Shown piece by piece: positions 16,818 through 25,437 of a DNA stretch of 64,000 nt. Location: positions 59,224 to 123,223 of the forward strand of contig DDDG01000026.1 in NCBI GenBank assembly GCA_002336245.1, read 5' to 3'. The notes under the pieces are model-generated. The model saw nothing but the letters and a program-made list of their open reading frames with translations, had not been told where the DNA came from and made no database searches. The position numbers were made by a program, and so were the translations under genes. The number at the start of each line of letters is the position of its first letter. Within the stretch, counting starts at the first letter, position 1. The DNA comes from Flavobacteriales bacterium UBA1986. Lineage in GTDB: Bacteria > Bacteroidota > Bacteroidia > Flavobacteriales_G > Salibacteraceae.

Positions 16818-18236
16818 CTAACGGATCATTCCGTCCAACCTTGGAATCACGCAAGAACCGTTTGGGCAACCCTTGTTGTGCACGACTTCAAGTTTAAAAT
16901 ACGCATCAAAAGTGCAATCATCGAAAGCTGATGGGTCTAGGTTCACGTTGGATGTCCATTGAAAATCGGTTTCTTTAAAATAGAGACAAAACATTCGTGC
17001 GAATTCGTGATGAATTTCCCAATCGCCACGAATGAGCCCATTTTCAAATTTTCCTTTTACAGCAAGTTTTCCTTTATCCGTGTAGCGCTCATATGCACCA
17101 TTCATCTCCCCTTCTTTAAAGTTGTACGTGAAGCGCAACTGCCCGTCGCTGTAATAAACATTCTGAACGCTGTCGGGGGTGTTTGCAACAAAGCGATAAT
17201 CGTGTTGCACCAGTCCATTCTCAAAGAATGTACTTGTTTTACCTTCCAACTTCCCCGCTTTAAACTGAGCTTGTAGCCGTAGATTCTTGTCATCATCCGT
17301 GGCCTTAAGCCATCCTTCCAACTTTCCAGACACAAAATTCCCTTCGTACCGAAAGCCATCGCTGCCTCGCCAAGAAGCCGAGCCTTCAAAGAGCTGATTC
17401 TTTTCACTGAATTCCATTTGCTTAGACTTAAATGAACCTTTCTTCAAGCCCTTGTAGCGCGCCCACGCAGATTGCATTTTCAACTCCTCAATTTCGTAAA
17501 GAGCATCCAATTCAGCTCCAAAATTGTCGTCGGAAAAGAATTCAACACACTTCGTGGGGCCCGATTTCAAGATCTTAGAGCTTGGGTAGAGGCCATTCAA
17601 GAGGTAATCCTCGTAATGAAAATAGTCGCCATCAATGAATGTGTTTGCATTCCGAAGTGAATAACGAATCTCCTCGAAGGGAAGCCACATCAATACCTTG
17701 CCCTCCACATTCAAAATAGCCACAGCTGATATATGCCGCTCGAGATCACCTGTTTTCATATGCCTGGCCCAGAGTTCTTTTACCAGCAAATGCTTTGCAT
17801 CAATTTTTTCGACTCGAATGAGCGAATCTTGATCCTCATAGGAATAGCGATACACAAAATCCTCCCACTTAAAGGCTTGAAATTCACGCCTCCCAATCAT
17901 TTCCATTAAGAGAGTATCGAAGGGAACTACTCCTTCCCATCCTGGCTCCCCGGGCTTTAGACCCTGAGCAACCATCTCGAGTTTTCGCGTGACAGGCTTC
18001 GCCCAAGAAAATGGTTCATGGAACAAATAGTTGTTGTGATAAAACTGCGACTTCACATAATCGAAGTCGTAGCTCAACTCGAGGTGCCTCGCGACTTGAC
18101 TGTACAAATAGGCGTGAATGGCACTGTTCTGCAAATAATACCGCATGCTCTCAGTGTGATGAAGTTTCACAATTGGAGCTTGAGAAAATGAACCGGAAGC
18201 TTGGAGCAGAAGGAGTATTCCGATGAGTTTGCGCAT
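16818..18236 (-). CDS. Secreted MORN-variant repeat protein with unique N-terminal domain
   Basis: The ATG at 18236 (MRKLIGILLLLQASGSFSQA) was chosen because it opens on a signal peptide; the frame is open to 18311 but the extra 25 residues are polar. The product has 472 aa. Residues about 20-250 form a domain I do not recognise. From about 270 onward there are MORN_2-type repeats (FRYEGNFVSGKLEG, AQFKAGKLEG, VYYSDGQLRFTYNFKEGEMNGAYE, GKFENGLIRGDWE). The C-terminus has two Cys-containing segments (FDDCTF, KGCPNGSCV). It resembles the smaller protein at 6642-7352 only in the repeats. Probably envelope-associated, perhaps as a scaffold. Confidence 0.78.
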   Translation of the reverse strand: MRKLIGILLLLQASGSFSQAPIVKLHHTESMRYYLQNSAIHAYLYSQVARHLELSYDFDYVKSQFYHNNYLFHEPFSWAKPVTRKLEMVAQGLKPGEPGWEGVVPFDTLLMEMIGRREFQAFKWEDFVYRYSYEDQDSLIRVEKIDAKHLLVKELWARHMKTGDLERHISAVAILNVEGKVLMWLPFEEIRYSLRNANTFIDGDYFHYEDYLLNGLYPSSKILKSGPTKCVEFFSDDNFGAELDALYEIEELKMQSAWARYKGLKKGSFKSKQMEFSEKNQLFEGSASWRGSDGFRYEGNFVSGKLEGWLKATDDDKNLRLQAQFKAGKLEGKTSTFFENGLVQHDYRFVANTPDSVQNVYYSDGQLRFTYNFKEGEMNGAYERYTDKGKLAVKGKFENGLIRGDWEIHHEFARMFCLYFKETDFQWTSNVNLDPSAFDDCTFDAYFKLEVVHNKGCPNGSCVIPRLDGMIR

Positions 18237-18316
18237 GACCCCAATACTACAAAGAAGGAACCAATCATCATCTGAGCACTTGTTATTTCTACTTTTAGGA
18301 ACATCATTCAAAGCAG

Positions 18317-18895
18317 TTGAATTTTTTAGCTCATTTCTACCTTTCCGGCGAAGACGAAGGATTGATCCTCGGCAATTACCTAGGCGATTTTCTGCGCGGT
18401 TCCGAATTGAAAAACTTACCAGAGCCCATCTTTCGAGGAATTGAATTGCACCGTGCGATAGACGAATTCACCGACGCGCACGAGCTCGTCAAGAACTCCC
18501 AAAACACTCTCCGAGAAGGACTTGGGCGTTACGTTCCTGTGGCGGTAGATGTTATATACGATCACTTTCTGGCGGCGATGTGGAAAGACTACAGCAAGGA
18601 AAAGCTTCAAGACTTTGCCTACAAAAAGTATCAATTTCTTGAAAAAAACAAAGCCCAACTCAATGAGAGAGCTTTGGGGTTTTTGAAATATATGCAGCGC
18701 TACAACATACTCTTCAACTACCAATTCGACGAGGGAATACGTAAGGTGTTTGACGGTTTGAATCACAGGGCACGTTTTGACACACAGCTTAGAGATGCTG
18801 TATATGAAATGAATCATCATCGCAGCCTTTTGGAAGCCGACTTCCGTAGTTTCTTTCCTGAACTCATCGAGCATGTCCGTCACTATCAAGAATAG
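18317..18895 (+). CDS. Acyl carrier protein phosphodiesterase (AcpH-like)
   Basis: A 192-aa protein from TTG at 18317; MNFLAHFYLSGEDEGLILGNYLGDF is the conserved start of the AcpH (DUF479) family, so the non-ATG start is well supported. The HRAIDEFTDAH motif (about 45-55) and VDVIYDHFLA (about 75-84) carry the HD-like metal ligands. The enzyme removes the 4'-phosphopantetheine arm from ACP, giving apo-ACP. A TACTTTTA box (18290-18297) lies 19 nt upstream. Its 3' end overlaps mnmD by 23 bp, so the two are coexpressed. Confidence 0.87.
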   Translation: MNFLAHFYLSGEDEGLILGNYLGDFLRGSELKNLPEPIFRGIELHRAIDEFTDAHELVKNSQNTLREGLGRYVPVAVDVIYDHFLAAMWKDYSKEKLQDFAYKKYQFLEKNKAQLNERALGFLKYMQRYNILFNYQFDEGIRKVFDGLNHRARFDTQLRDAVYEMNHHRSLLEADFRSFFPELIEHVRHYQE

Positions 18896-19529
18896 AATTA
18901 CAGACGACGGAAGTCCTACACTGTATCGTCCAGACCTCGATGAACATTATCACTCCACTAATGGAGCTGTTCAGGAATCGACACATGTATTTATCGAGAA
19001 GGGGTTGAAGCCAATCATGAACAAAACTGATTCCATCCGAATCTTGGAACTGGGATTTGGCACAGGACTGAATGCATTGCTTACGGAAGAATATGGGTGC
19101 TCAGCTGGCCACACAATCAATTACATCGCTTTAGAGACTGTACCCTTGGTTCCCGAAATTTGGAAGACACTCGACTACCAAAGGCCTGAAATATTAAAGC
19201 AATTGCATACTGCGGCATGGGAAGAAGATGTCACTATTCGAGAGGGCTTCCAGCTGAAAAAGCATGAAACGTCCTTTCAGAAATTCGATTCGGAGAAAAA
19301 TTTCAACCTTATTTACTGGGATGCCTTTGGCCCAAACAAACAGCCAGAACTTTGGACATTGGGAATTTTTGAGAAATGCTACCAGCTTATGTCCCCCGCA
19401 AGTATTTTGGTTACCTATTGCGCAAAAGGAGATGTTCGTCGGGCAATGCAGGCCGCAGGTTTTGATGTGGAGCGTCTGCCAGGTCCACCAGGAAAAAGAG
19501 AAATGTTAAGAGCAACAAAAAGACTATGA
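18873..19529 (+). CDS. mnmD: tRNA 5-(aminomethyl)-2-thiouridine(34) methyltransferase MnmD
   Basis: A 218-aa Rossmann methyltransferase: SAM motif ILELGFGTGLNALL (57-70), acidic ALETVPL after strand 2, and the family signature IYWDAFGPNKQPELWT (about 154-169). This is the MTase half of MnmC, encoded alone without the FAD oxidase half, as is usual in Bacteroidota. It methylates nm5s2U to mnm5s2U at the wobble position of tRNAs. The start lies inside the acpH-like gene and the stop overlaps the next ATG (ATGATA), so the group is tightly coupled. Confidence 0.9.
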   Translation: MSVTIKNRITDDGSPTLYRPDLDEHYHSTNGAVQESTHVFIEKGLKPIMNKTDSIRILELGFGTGLNALLTEEYGCSAGHTINYIALETVPLVPEIWKTLDYQRPEILKQLHTAAWEEDVTIREGFQLKKHETSFQKFDSEKNFNLIYWDAFGPNKQPELWTLGIFEKCYQLMSPASILVTYCAKGDVRRAMQAAGFDVERLPGPPGKREMLRATKRL

Positions 19530-19966
19530 TACGAATTGCCCGATACAAAGACTTAGGCCTCATTGTGCCTCTGATGACAGAACGATTCCGAAACGACCCT
19601 AAGTGGTTGTTAAAGCGTCAGTGCATTAGCTCGATCATGCGCGAAACAGAAGACACCTTGCTCTATTTTGACGGCCTGGAAGTTCTTGGATTTGCCATGG
19701 TCAGCTTGAGAAAAGATCACGTTGACGGTTCATACTTTTCACCCACAGGATATTTAGAAGCGCTCTTCGTAAAACCTGAGTTCAGAAATAAAAAGATTGC
19801 TCTAGAGCTTATGATTGAAGCCGAAAAGTGGTGTTTGGCTCGCGATTGCAAAGAAATGGGCTCAGACGTGGAATTAGACGACAAGCTGAGTCATACATTT
19901 CATGAAAAAGGTGGATTCACAAGGCTGAACACCACAGTTGCCTACATCAAAGAGTTGGAAGTATAG
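19526..19966 (+). CDS. GNAT acetyltransferase, AAC(6')-like (copy 1)
   Basis: A 146-aa GNAT protein. The motif A region GYLEALFVKPEFRNKKIALELM lacks the usual R/Q-x-x-G-x-G/A Gly residues (it reads NKKIA), so acetyl-CoA binding may be altered. SDVELDDKLSHTFHEKGGF resembles the aminoglycoside 6'-acetyltransferase signature (SDxxLDNxxSHxFHxxxGF). Its ATG overlaps the mnmD stop. It is a paralogue of the next gene and shares the MRETEDT/LREWEDT, VDGSYFSPTGYLEA and FHxxxGF blocks. The substrate is unknown; drug acetylation is not implied. Confidence 0.84.
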   Translation: MIRIARYKDLGLIVPLMTERFRNDPKWLLKRQCISSIMRETEDTLLYFDGLEVLGFAMVSLRKDHVDGSYFSPTGYLEALFVKPEFRNKKIALELMIEAEKWCLARDCKEMGSDVELDDKLSHTFHEKGGFTRLNTTVAYIKELEV

Positions 19967-20018
19967 TGAGTACGACGGAAAAACATTAAACTTGGCTTGC
20001 CTCAAAATTTAGAACAAC

Positions 20019-20456
20019 ATGATTGTTAAAGCCAGCTACATTCACATCACGAAACTAATGCCCCTGATTCGTGAGCTGTTTCCTGATGGCCCCGAAGCTC
20101 ATTTGAAAAAAGAAATCCTTACCTCCATCTTGAGGGAATGGGAAGACACCATCATGTTCGTAGAAGACGGACATCCACTTGGTTTCGCCTTAGTAGCAAT
20201 CCGACGAGATTATGTTGAAGGAGCTCTTCATTCTCCTGTCGGCTATTTGGAAGCGATTTATGTATTGGAAGAACACCGACACAAAGGAATAGCCTCTCAC
20301 CTCCTGAAGGCCGCTGAAGAGTGGTGCCTAGAAAAGGATTGCATTGAAATGGGGTCTCAAGTGCAGATAGACCATGTTTTCGTGCAGGATTTCCACATGG
20401 CACAGGGATTTAGAAGGCAAAACAGCTATGTGACTTACGTTAAGTCTATTTCGTAG
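20019..20456 (+). CDS. GNAT acetyltransferase, AAC(6')-like (copy 2)
   Basis: A 145-aa paralogue of the preceding gene, 52 bp downstream. Here motif A is canonical (EEHRHKGIASHLLKAAEEWC), so acetyl-CoA binding should be intact. By contrast the AAC(6')-type block is altered: SQVQIDHVFVQDFHMAQGF lacks the LDN-S-H residues. The two copies therefore look like a tandem duplication that has diverged in complementary ways. The gene is convergent with the PaaZ-like gene, 9 bp away. Confidence 0.84.
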   Translation: MIVKASYIHITKLMPLIRELFPDGPEAHLKKEILTSILREWEDTIMFVEDGHPLGFALVAIRRDYVEGALHSPVGYLEAIYVLEEHRHKGIASHLLKAAEEWCLEKDCIEMGSQVQIDHVFVQDFHMAQGFRRQNSYVTYVKSIS

Positions 20457-20465
20457 GCATCCAAA

Positions 20466-22508
20466 TTAGGACTGATCCAACTTCTTCACCATAGTTAGAA
20501 TGGTCGCCACAGCTACAGTCTCACCAGTTTCGTCGTAGACATCCACATAGAACTTCACAATTCCTTTGGCAATGTCCTCTTCGTCGCGTTTCTCCTGATC
20601 AATCTTTTCCTTCACGGTAAATCGAACACCGATGGTTGCTCCGGCGTACACGGGCTTGGTAAATCGGCAGTCTTCCAATCCATAGTTGAGAAGCACAGGC
20701 CCTTTACCTGGGTCAACGAACAATCCGGCTGCAGCACTTAAGATGAAATATCCATGCGCCACACGCTCTTCGAAGATTGTTCCATCCAAGGAAGTCACAT
20801 CTGTATGCGCATAGAAATGATCCCAACTTACATTGGCAAAATTCACAATGTCACCTTCAGTGATTGTACGCTTATGAGTGAACACCGTGTCTCCTACCTC
20901 AAGTTCTTCAAAGTGTTTTTGGAAGACATGTTTATCCGATTCCGGCTGTTCGGAACCTGGCTGAAAGACCTTCGTAATTTTGGTAAGAGTTGTTGGCGAA
21001 CCCTGAATTGCTGTGCGTTGCATATAATGCATCACTCCACGCTTCCCGCCCATCTCTTCTCCGCCTCCGGCTCGTCCAGGACCACCGTGAACCAAAGTTG
21101 CAAGCGGTGAACCATGACCCGTACTCTCCTGGGCTGAGCGTTCGTTCAAGACCAAGATGCGTCCGTGGTGCGAAGCAGTTCCCATAACAAACTCGGTAGC
21201 CACATCGTCGTCGGCGGTAGCAATGGAAGCACAAAGAGAACCTTGCCCCATATTCACCAAATCAATTAAGTCGGCGGTGTCGGTGTAAGGCATTAATGAA
21301 GTAACCGGACCGAAGGCTTCTACCGAATGAACTTTGGTTTTGTTGTGTGGGTCATTGTTCAACATCACGATTGGTGAAATGAATGCACCCTTTTTAGAAT
21401 CGGCGCCCACCACTGTTACTTGGTCTAAATCCCCATATACTATTTCTTGTTCGCTGGCCAATTCGAGTACGCGCTCACGTACTTCATCTCTCTGCGAATA
21501 ACCCGCCAATGAGCCCATTCGAACCCCTTCTACACTTGGATCTCCAATGGAAGTTTTCTGTAGTTGAGCAGCAAGTGCCAATTGAACATCTTCCAACAAA
21601 TCGGCTGGAACAAAAGCCCGTCGGATGCAGGTGCAACGCTGACCTGCCTTGGCCGTAATTTCTTTTCGAATCTCCTTCACGAAGAGGTCAAATTCTGGCA
21701 TTCCCGGCTTCACATCCAATCCAAGAGCAGAGGAGTTTAAAGAGTCTGCTTCCATATTGAACGGAACCGATTTACCCACGATGTTTGGATGCGATTTCAG
21801 CATTTGCCCAGTGCTGGCTGAACCTGTGAAAGTGACAACGTCTTGTGAATCGACGTAATCCAGAATTCCATTTGCCGAGCCGCAAATGAGCTGCAGAGAT
21901 CCTTCTGGCAGAATACCAGATTCTATGATGTCTTTAACCACAAGCTCTGTGAGAAAGGAAGTAACGGTCGCCGGCTTCACCACCGCAGGCATTCCTGCCA
22001 TCCAGTTCACCGCTACCTTTTCCAACATTCCCCAAATGGGGAAATTGAAGGCGTTGATGTGGACAGCCACACCCTTTTTGGGAACCATGATGTGGTGTCC
22101 GATAAAGTTGCCGTTTTTGGAAGATGGAACTGTTTCTCCATCGACGTAAAAAGGTAGATCTGGGAATTGACGTCGCAGACTGGCGTTTGCGAAAAGGTTT
22201 CCAATTCCTCCTTCTATATCAATCCAGCTATCCGCTCGGGTTGCCCCGGTCGCAGCACTTAAAGCGTAGTAAGCTTCTTTTTTAGTAAGCAGGTGAAGTG
22301 CCAAAGCCTTCAACATTCTTCCCCGTTCGTGGAAGGTCATATCACGGAGGGCTTTCCCTTTAGTCCGACCATATTCAAGCATTTCACCGAAGTCAAGTCC
22401 TGCCGAACTGGCTTCTGCTACGAGCTCTCCGTTGATTGCGTTGAGCAATGCTTTACCTTCTCCTGTTCCTTCCTGCCACTTACCGCAGGCGTAATTCTGT
22501 AGTTTCAT
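20466..22508 (-). CDS. paaZ: PaaZ-type bifunctional aldehyde dehydrogenase / MaoC-like hydratase
   Basis: A 680-aa protein, matching E. coli PaaZ (681 aa). Residues 1-525 form an aldehyde dehydrogenase with VPFNMEADSLN (general base Glu near 255) and AKAGQRCTCIRR (nucleophile Cys near 295). Residues about 540-680 are a MaoC hotdog domain with NFANVSWDHFYAHTD. In the phenylacetate pathway PaaZ opens oxepin-CoA and oxidises the resulting semialdehyde. No paaABCDE, paaK, paaG or paaJ genes are in the window, so the pathway is either encoded elsewhere or the enzyme has another role. Its ATG overlaps the upstream stop as ATGA, tying it to the O-acyltransferase operon. Confidence 0.93.
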   Translation of the reverse strand: MKLQNYACGKWQEGTGEGKALLNAINGELVAEASSAGLDFGEMLEYGRTKGKALRDMTFHERGRMLKALALHLLTKKEAYYALSAATGATRADSWIDIEGGIGNLFANASLRRQFPDLPFYVDGETVPSSKNGNFIGHHIMVPKKGVAVHINAFNFPIWGMLEKVAVNWMAGMPAVVKPATVTSFLTELVVKDIIESGILPEGSLQLICGSANGILDYVDSQDVVTFTGSASTGQMLKSHPNIVGKSVPFNMEADSLNSSALGLDVKPGMPEFDLFVKEIRKEITAKAGQRCTCIRRAFVPADLLEDVQLALAAQLQKTSIGDPSVEGVRMGSLAGYSQRDEVRERVLELASEQEIVYGDLDQVTVVGADSKKGAFISPIVMLNNDPHNKTKVHSVEAFGPVTSLMPYTDTADLIDLVNMGQGSLCASIATADDDVATEFVMGTASHHGRILVLNERSAQESTGHGSPLATLVHGGPGRAGGGEEMGGKRGVMHYMQRTAIQGSPTTLTKITKVFQPGSEQPESDKHVFQKHFEELEVGDTVFTHKRTITEGDIVNFANVSWDHFYAHTDVTSLDGTIFEERVAHGYFILSAAAGLFVDPGKGPVLLNYGLEDCRFTKPVYAGATIGVRFTVKEKIDQEKRDEEDIAKGIVKFYVDVYDETGETVAVATILTMVKKLDQS

Positions 22509-23560
22509 TCTTGCGCTTGTTCTACAAATTTATCCGAATAGAACGTTCTGAGCCTTAAAGCCAGATTGCGTCCAATAGTTTTTCTTCCTTCGTGTGCGTA
22601 ATGCTCTGTTGGAAAGAGTTTATCGCTGAATTCTTTTTCGGGAACCGCCTCCAAATTATCTACTACTATTACCCCATTCTTTTCGTAGCGATTTTTCAAG
22701 AAATCTCGATTTTGTCGCAAAAGGTAAAGCAGTTCCTTGCCCAACAAACGATGCATTCCTTCCGAATTTTCGGCCAATAAATTGAACACCAAATTGTATC
22801 CGCGTTCTTCGCAAAGCTCTACAATTCGATCGAAGTCTTTCACCCGAGGGTTGCTTTTTGCATCAATTTGAAAACCGAAATTTTTAATGAATTGCGTTCC
22901 AAGTTGAACTTGCTCTTGGTCCCATTCGCCCGATTCGTCGTACCAGCCTTTCTCTGCCATTCCACGATCCCAGTCGTAGATGTTGTCGTATTCGAAATCG
23001 TAGGGCCATTTTATCTTTTCATTTTTCCATTTTTCATGAATTACTGCCCAACGCTCCTTCTCGCTTAAGCGCTGATAATGTCGGACGGTGAGCAAAAAAC
23101 GATTCACCAGTGGCGGTCTCGGAGCCATCATTAGTTCAACTTTAGACAAGAAACTCTCTAAATCGGAGTGAATCCAATCGGCTGAAAAAGAGCGCAAATT
23201 CATCGTCACTACCACAGTCTGAATACTGCTCTCTTTGCTAAGGTTTTCGATGAGGGCGGCGTAGATTCTTGCGTGAAGAGCACCCTTTTCAACTACTCGA
23301 AATTTTAGCTCAGGGTAATAGCTTGCAGCAAATTCATGAATGCTTCTCTTGTCTGGGTCATCTAAGGGTGAATCAGAATTACTCGATTCGGCTAGGTAAA
23401 GCATATCGGCTTCCTGTTCAACTTTGCGAAGATTGTTTAGGACGTCGGCATGAGTCTCTAAATCGTCCCACCAGAAATACTTTTCATAAACCCAATTCAG
23501 GGCAAAGAGTATGGCCAACACTAAAAAGACACGAGGCAATATGTATCGAAGCGTGCTCAA
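22505..23560 (-). CDS. Membrane-anchored SGNH-hydrolase-like partner of the MBOAT acyltransferase
   Basis: I place the start at TTG 23560, whose last two bases overlap the TGA of the MBOAT gene (TTGA); the frame is open to 23671 but that part overlaps the MBOAT coding region. The product is 351 aa: an N-terminal helix (about 8-25), then a periplasmic domain. MLYLAESSNSD occupies the position of the GDS block of DltD/AlgJ/AlgX-type SGNH proteins, and a late Asp/His motif, FPTEHYAHEGRKTIGRNLA, fits SGNH block V. The function is inferred from layout and context: transfer of an acyl group delivered by the MBOAT protein. The usual GDS is missing, so catalysis is not certain. Confidence 0.72.
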   Translation of the reverse strand: MSTLRYILPRVFLVLAILFALNWVYEKYFWWDDLETHADVLNNLRKVEQEADMLYLAESSNSDSPLDDPDKRSIHEFAASYYPELKFRVVEKGALHARIYAALIENLSKESSIQTVVVTMNLRSFSADWIHSDLESFLSKVELMMAPRPPLVNRFLLTVRHYQRLSEKERWAVIHEKWKNEKIKWPYDFEYDNIYDWDRGMAEKGWYDESGEWDQEQVQLGTQFIKNFGFQIDAKSNPRVKDFDRIVELCEERGYNLVFNLLAENSEGMHRLLGKELLYLLRQNRDFLKNRYEKNGVIVVDNLEAVPEKEFSDKLFPTEHYAHEGRKTIGRNLALRLRTFYSDKFVEQAQE

Positions 23561-24954
23561 AACTGGAAATAGATGAATGGAAGGTTCTGAACACCACCAA
23601 AGGCAAGTATTCCAAATAGAAGAGCCGTATAAATACTCCAGCGTAGGATGAAGGGTTTTGAATCTACCCAACGATCAAATCGACTATTGAACACTAAAAT
23701 CTCAGAGAGCGCAAATACAATGAGAATCGTATACAAGGAAGGACCAATCTCCATCCACTTTCCTTCCGACTCAAAAGCGAACAGACGTTGAAACACTTGA
23801 CCCGAATGCGCGAAATCAACGCTCCTAAAAAACACCCAGGCCAAATTCACAATGATGAGTGTCTTGAAATTCATCAGCACTTTCAGCGCAATTGAATTCA
23901 CTTTCCCTTTTCCAGCAAAGCGCTCAGCGAGGTATAATATTCCATGTAAAGCTCCCCAGCACACAAAAGTCCAATTGGCTCCGTGCCAAAGCCCACTCAC
24001 AATAAAAACGATAGAAATGTTCACTACCAGTTTCAAGGAGTTTACTCGGCTTCCACCAAGTGGGATGAAGAGATAATCTCGAAACCATGTAGATAGGGAT
24101 ATGTGCCAACGACGCCAGAATTCCATGATGCTTGTGGCGAAGTATGGGTTTTGGAAATTGTCCATAATCTTAAAGCCCATGCTCAAGGAAAGTCCGATGG
24201 CAATCAAGGAATAACCATGAAAATCACCATAGATCTGAAGTGAATAAAAGGCCGTTGCAATCCAAGCACCTAGGGACGAATAGGCTTCTGGATTCTCGTA
24301 AAAACCATCAACCAAGGGGGCTAGATTGTCTGCCACCACCAGTTTTACGAAAAAGCCAAAAAGAACCAGACGTGCTCCATTTTTAAGATTTTCTAAGCTA
24401 AATTGTTGCTGTTCCTTCAGTTGTCGTCCGAGGTTCGAAAAACGTTCGATGGGACCAGCCACCAGCTGAGGGAAGAAGGAAACGTAAAGGGCGAATATTC
24501 CGAGATGCTTCTCTGCCTTATGCTTACCATTGTATACGTCGATGGTATAGGCTAGAGTTTGAAAGGTGTAGAACGAAATGCCTACTGGAAGCAATAGATC
24601 TTCAAAGTGGTGGAATCGGTAGTTCCCGCCTCCTTGCTCAAGAATCCATTGAAAGGATTCGTTTGCGAAGAGGTAGTATTTAAAAAAGAAGAGTAATCCG
24701 AGGTTGGATATGAGACTCAAAACGAGGTAAGGACGGCGGCGCTTTTTTGATTCTATCCCCGACATTTTCAAACTGAGGAGATAGTCTACCGCGGTAGAAA
24801 ACAAGAGCAGACCTATGTATTCAATCTTCCAAGACGCGTAGAAGTAATAGCTTGCTGCTAAGAGCAATAGCCACCGATGCTTGCCCTTCACCAACCAATA
24901 AAGGATGAAGACAATGGGAAAGAAGATTAGAAAGTGCAGGGAATTGAATAGCAT
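23557..24954 (-). CDS. MBOAT family membrane O-acyltransferase
   Basis: The ATG at 24954 (MLFNSLHFLIFFPIVFILYW) begins at the first membrane helix, as in AlgI/DltB relatives. The frame is open to 25011, but that would cross the divergent NUDIX start. The 465-aa product has about 10-12 helices, the MBOAT signature FWRRWHISLSTWFRDYLFIP and the invariant active-site His in GLWHGANWTF. It probably moves an acyl group across the inner membrane for surface-polysaccharide acylation, together with the SGNH-like partner just downstream. The chain MBOAT, partner, PaaZ is linked by stop/start overlaps. Confidence 0.92.
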   Translation of the reverse strand: MLFNSLHFLIFFPIVFILYWLVKGKHRWLLLLAASYYFYASWKIEYIGLLLFSTAVDYLLSLKMSGIESKKRRRPYLVLSLISNLGLLFFFKYYLFANESFQWILEQGGGNYRFHHFEDLLLPVGISFYTFQTLAYTIDVYNGKHKAEKHLGIFALYVSFFPQLVAGPIERFSNLGRQLKEQQQFSLENLKNGARLVLFGFFVKLVVADNLAPLVDGFYENPEAYSSLGAWIATAFYSLQIYGDFHGYSLIAIGLSLSMGFKIMDNFQNPYFATSIMEFWRRWHISLSTWFRDYLFIPLGGSRVNSLKLVVNISIVFIVSGLWHGANWTFVCWGALHGILYLAERFAGKGKVNSIALKVLMNFKTLIIVNLAWVFFRSVDFAHSGQVFQRLFAFESEGKWMEIGPSLYTILIVFALSEILVFNSRFDRWVDSKPFILRWSIYTALLFGILAFGGVQNLPFIYFQF

Positions 24955-24998
24955 GCCTTCGCTTAGAGACAAAATAAATCCAATTTTTGCAATCCACC

Positions 24999-25436
24999 AT
25001 GGACAAACCAAAACGCTTTAATCTGCGCGTATATGCGATCCTCAAAAACAAGCAGGGAAAGCTTCTAATCACTCATGAACGTTACGGTGAGGTAGAGTTC
25101 TATAAATTTCCCGGAGGTGGCTTAGAGTTTGGCGAGGGCACGGTAAGCGGTCTAAAGCGAGAATTGAAAGAGGAGCTGGGCATCACTGTGTCAAAGCTCG
25201 ACCACCTATTCACTACAGATGAATTTGTGCCTTCCGCTTTTAGAAAGGAAGATCAAATCATCAGCATCTATTATCTCGTGAAGCTTCCTGAAAACCAAGA
25301 AATTTCAACAATCGACAGCAACCCAGGTTCAGCTGAAATACTCGACCGAATTTGGGTGAATGCTTCGGAGTTAAACACTTACTTACGTTTCCCAATGGAT
25401 TTAAAGGTTAGCAAACTCCTTGAAGAAAGACTCTAA
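24999..25436 (+). CDS. NUDIX hydrolase
   Basis: A 145-aa protein; ATG 24999 was chosen over TTG 24987. The Nudix box is complete: GGLEFGEGTVSGLKRELKEE followed by LGI. It hydrolyses a nucleoside diphosphate linked to another moiety; subfamily features are not enough to name the substrate. A 44-bp gap separates it from the divergent MBOAT gene. The outer-membrane protein gene starts within a few bases of its stop, so the two share a transcript. Confidence 0.9.
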   Translation: MDKPKRFNLRVYAILKNKQGKLLITHERYGEVEFYKFPGGGLEFGEGTVSGLKRELKEELGITVSKLDHLFTTDEFVPSAFRKEDQIISIYYLVKLPENQEISTIDSNPGSAEILDRIWVNASELNTYLRFPMDLKVSKLLEERL

Positions 25437-25437
25437 A

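Noticed and set aside
19526..20456. Aminoglycoside-resistance genes
   Set aside because: Only family-level similarity to AAC(6') is visible, each copy has altered motifs, and there is no mobile context.
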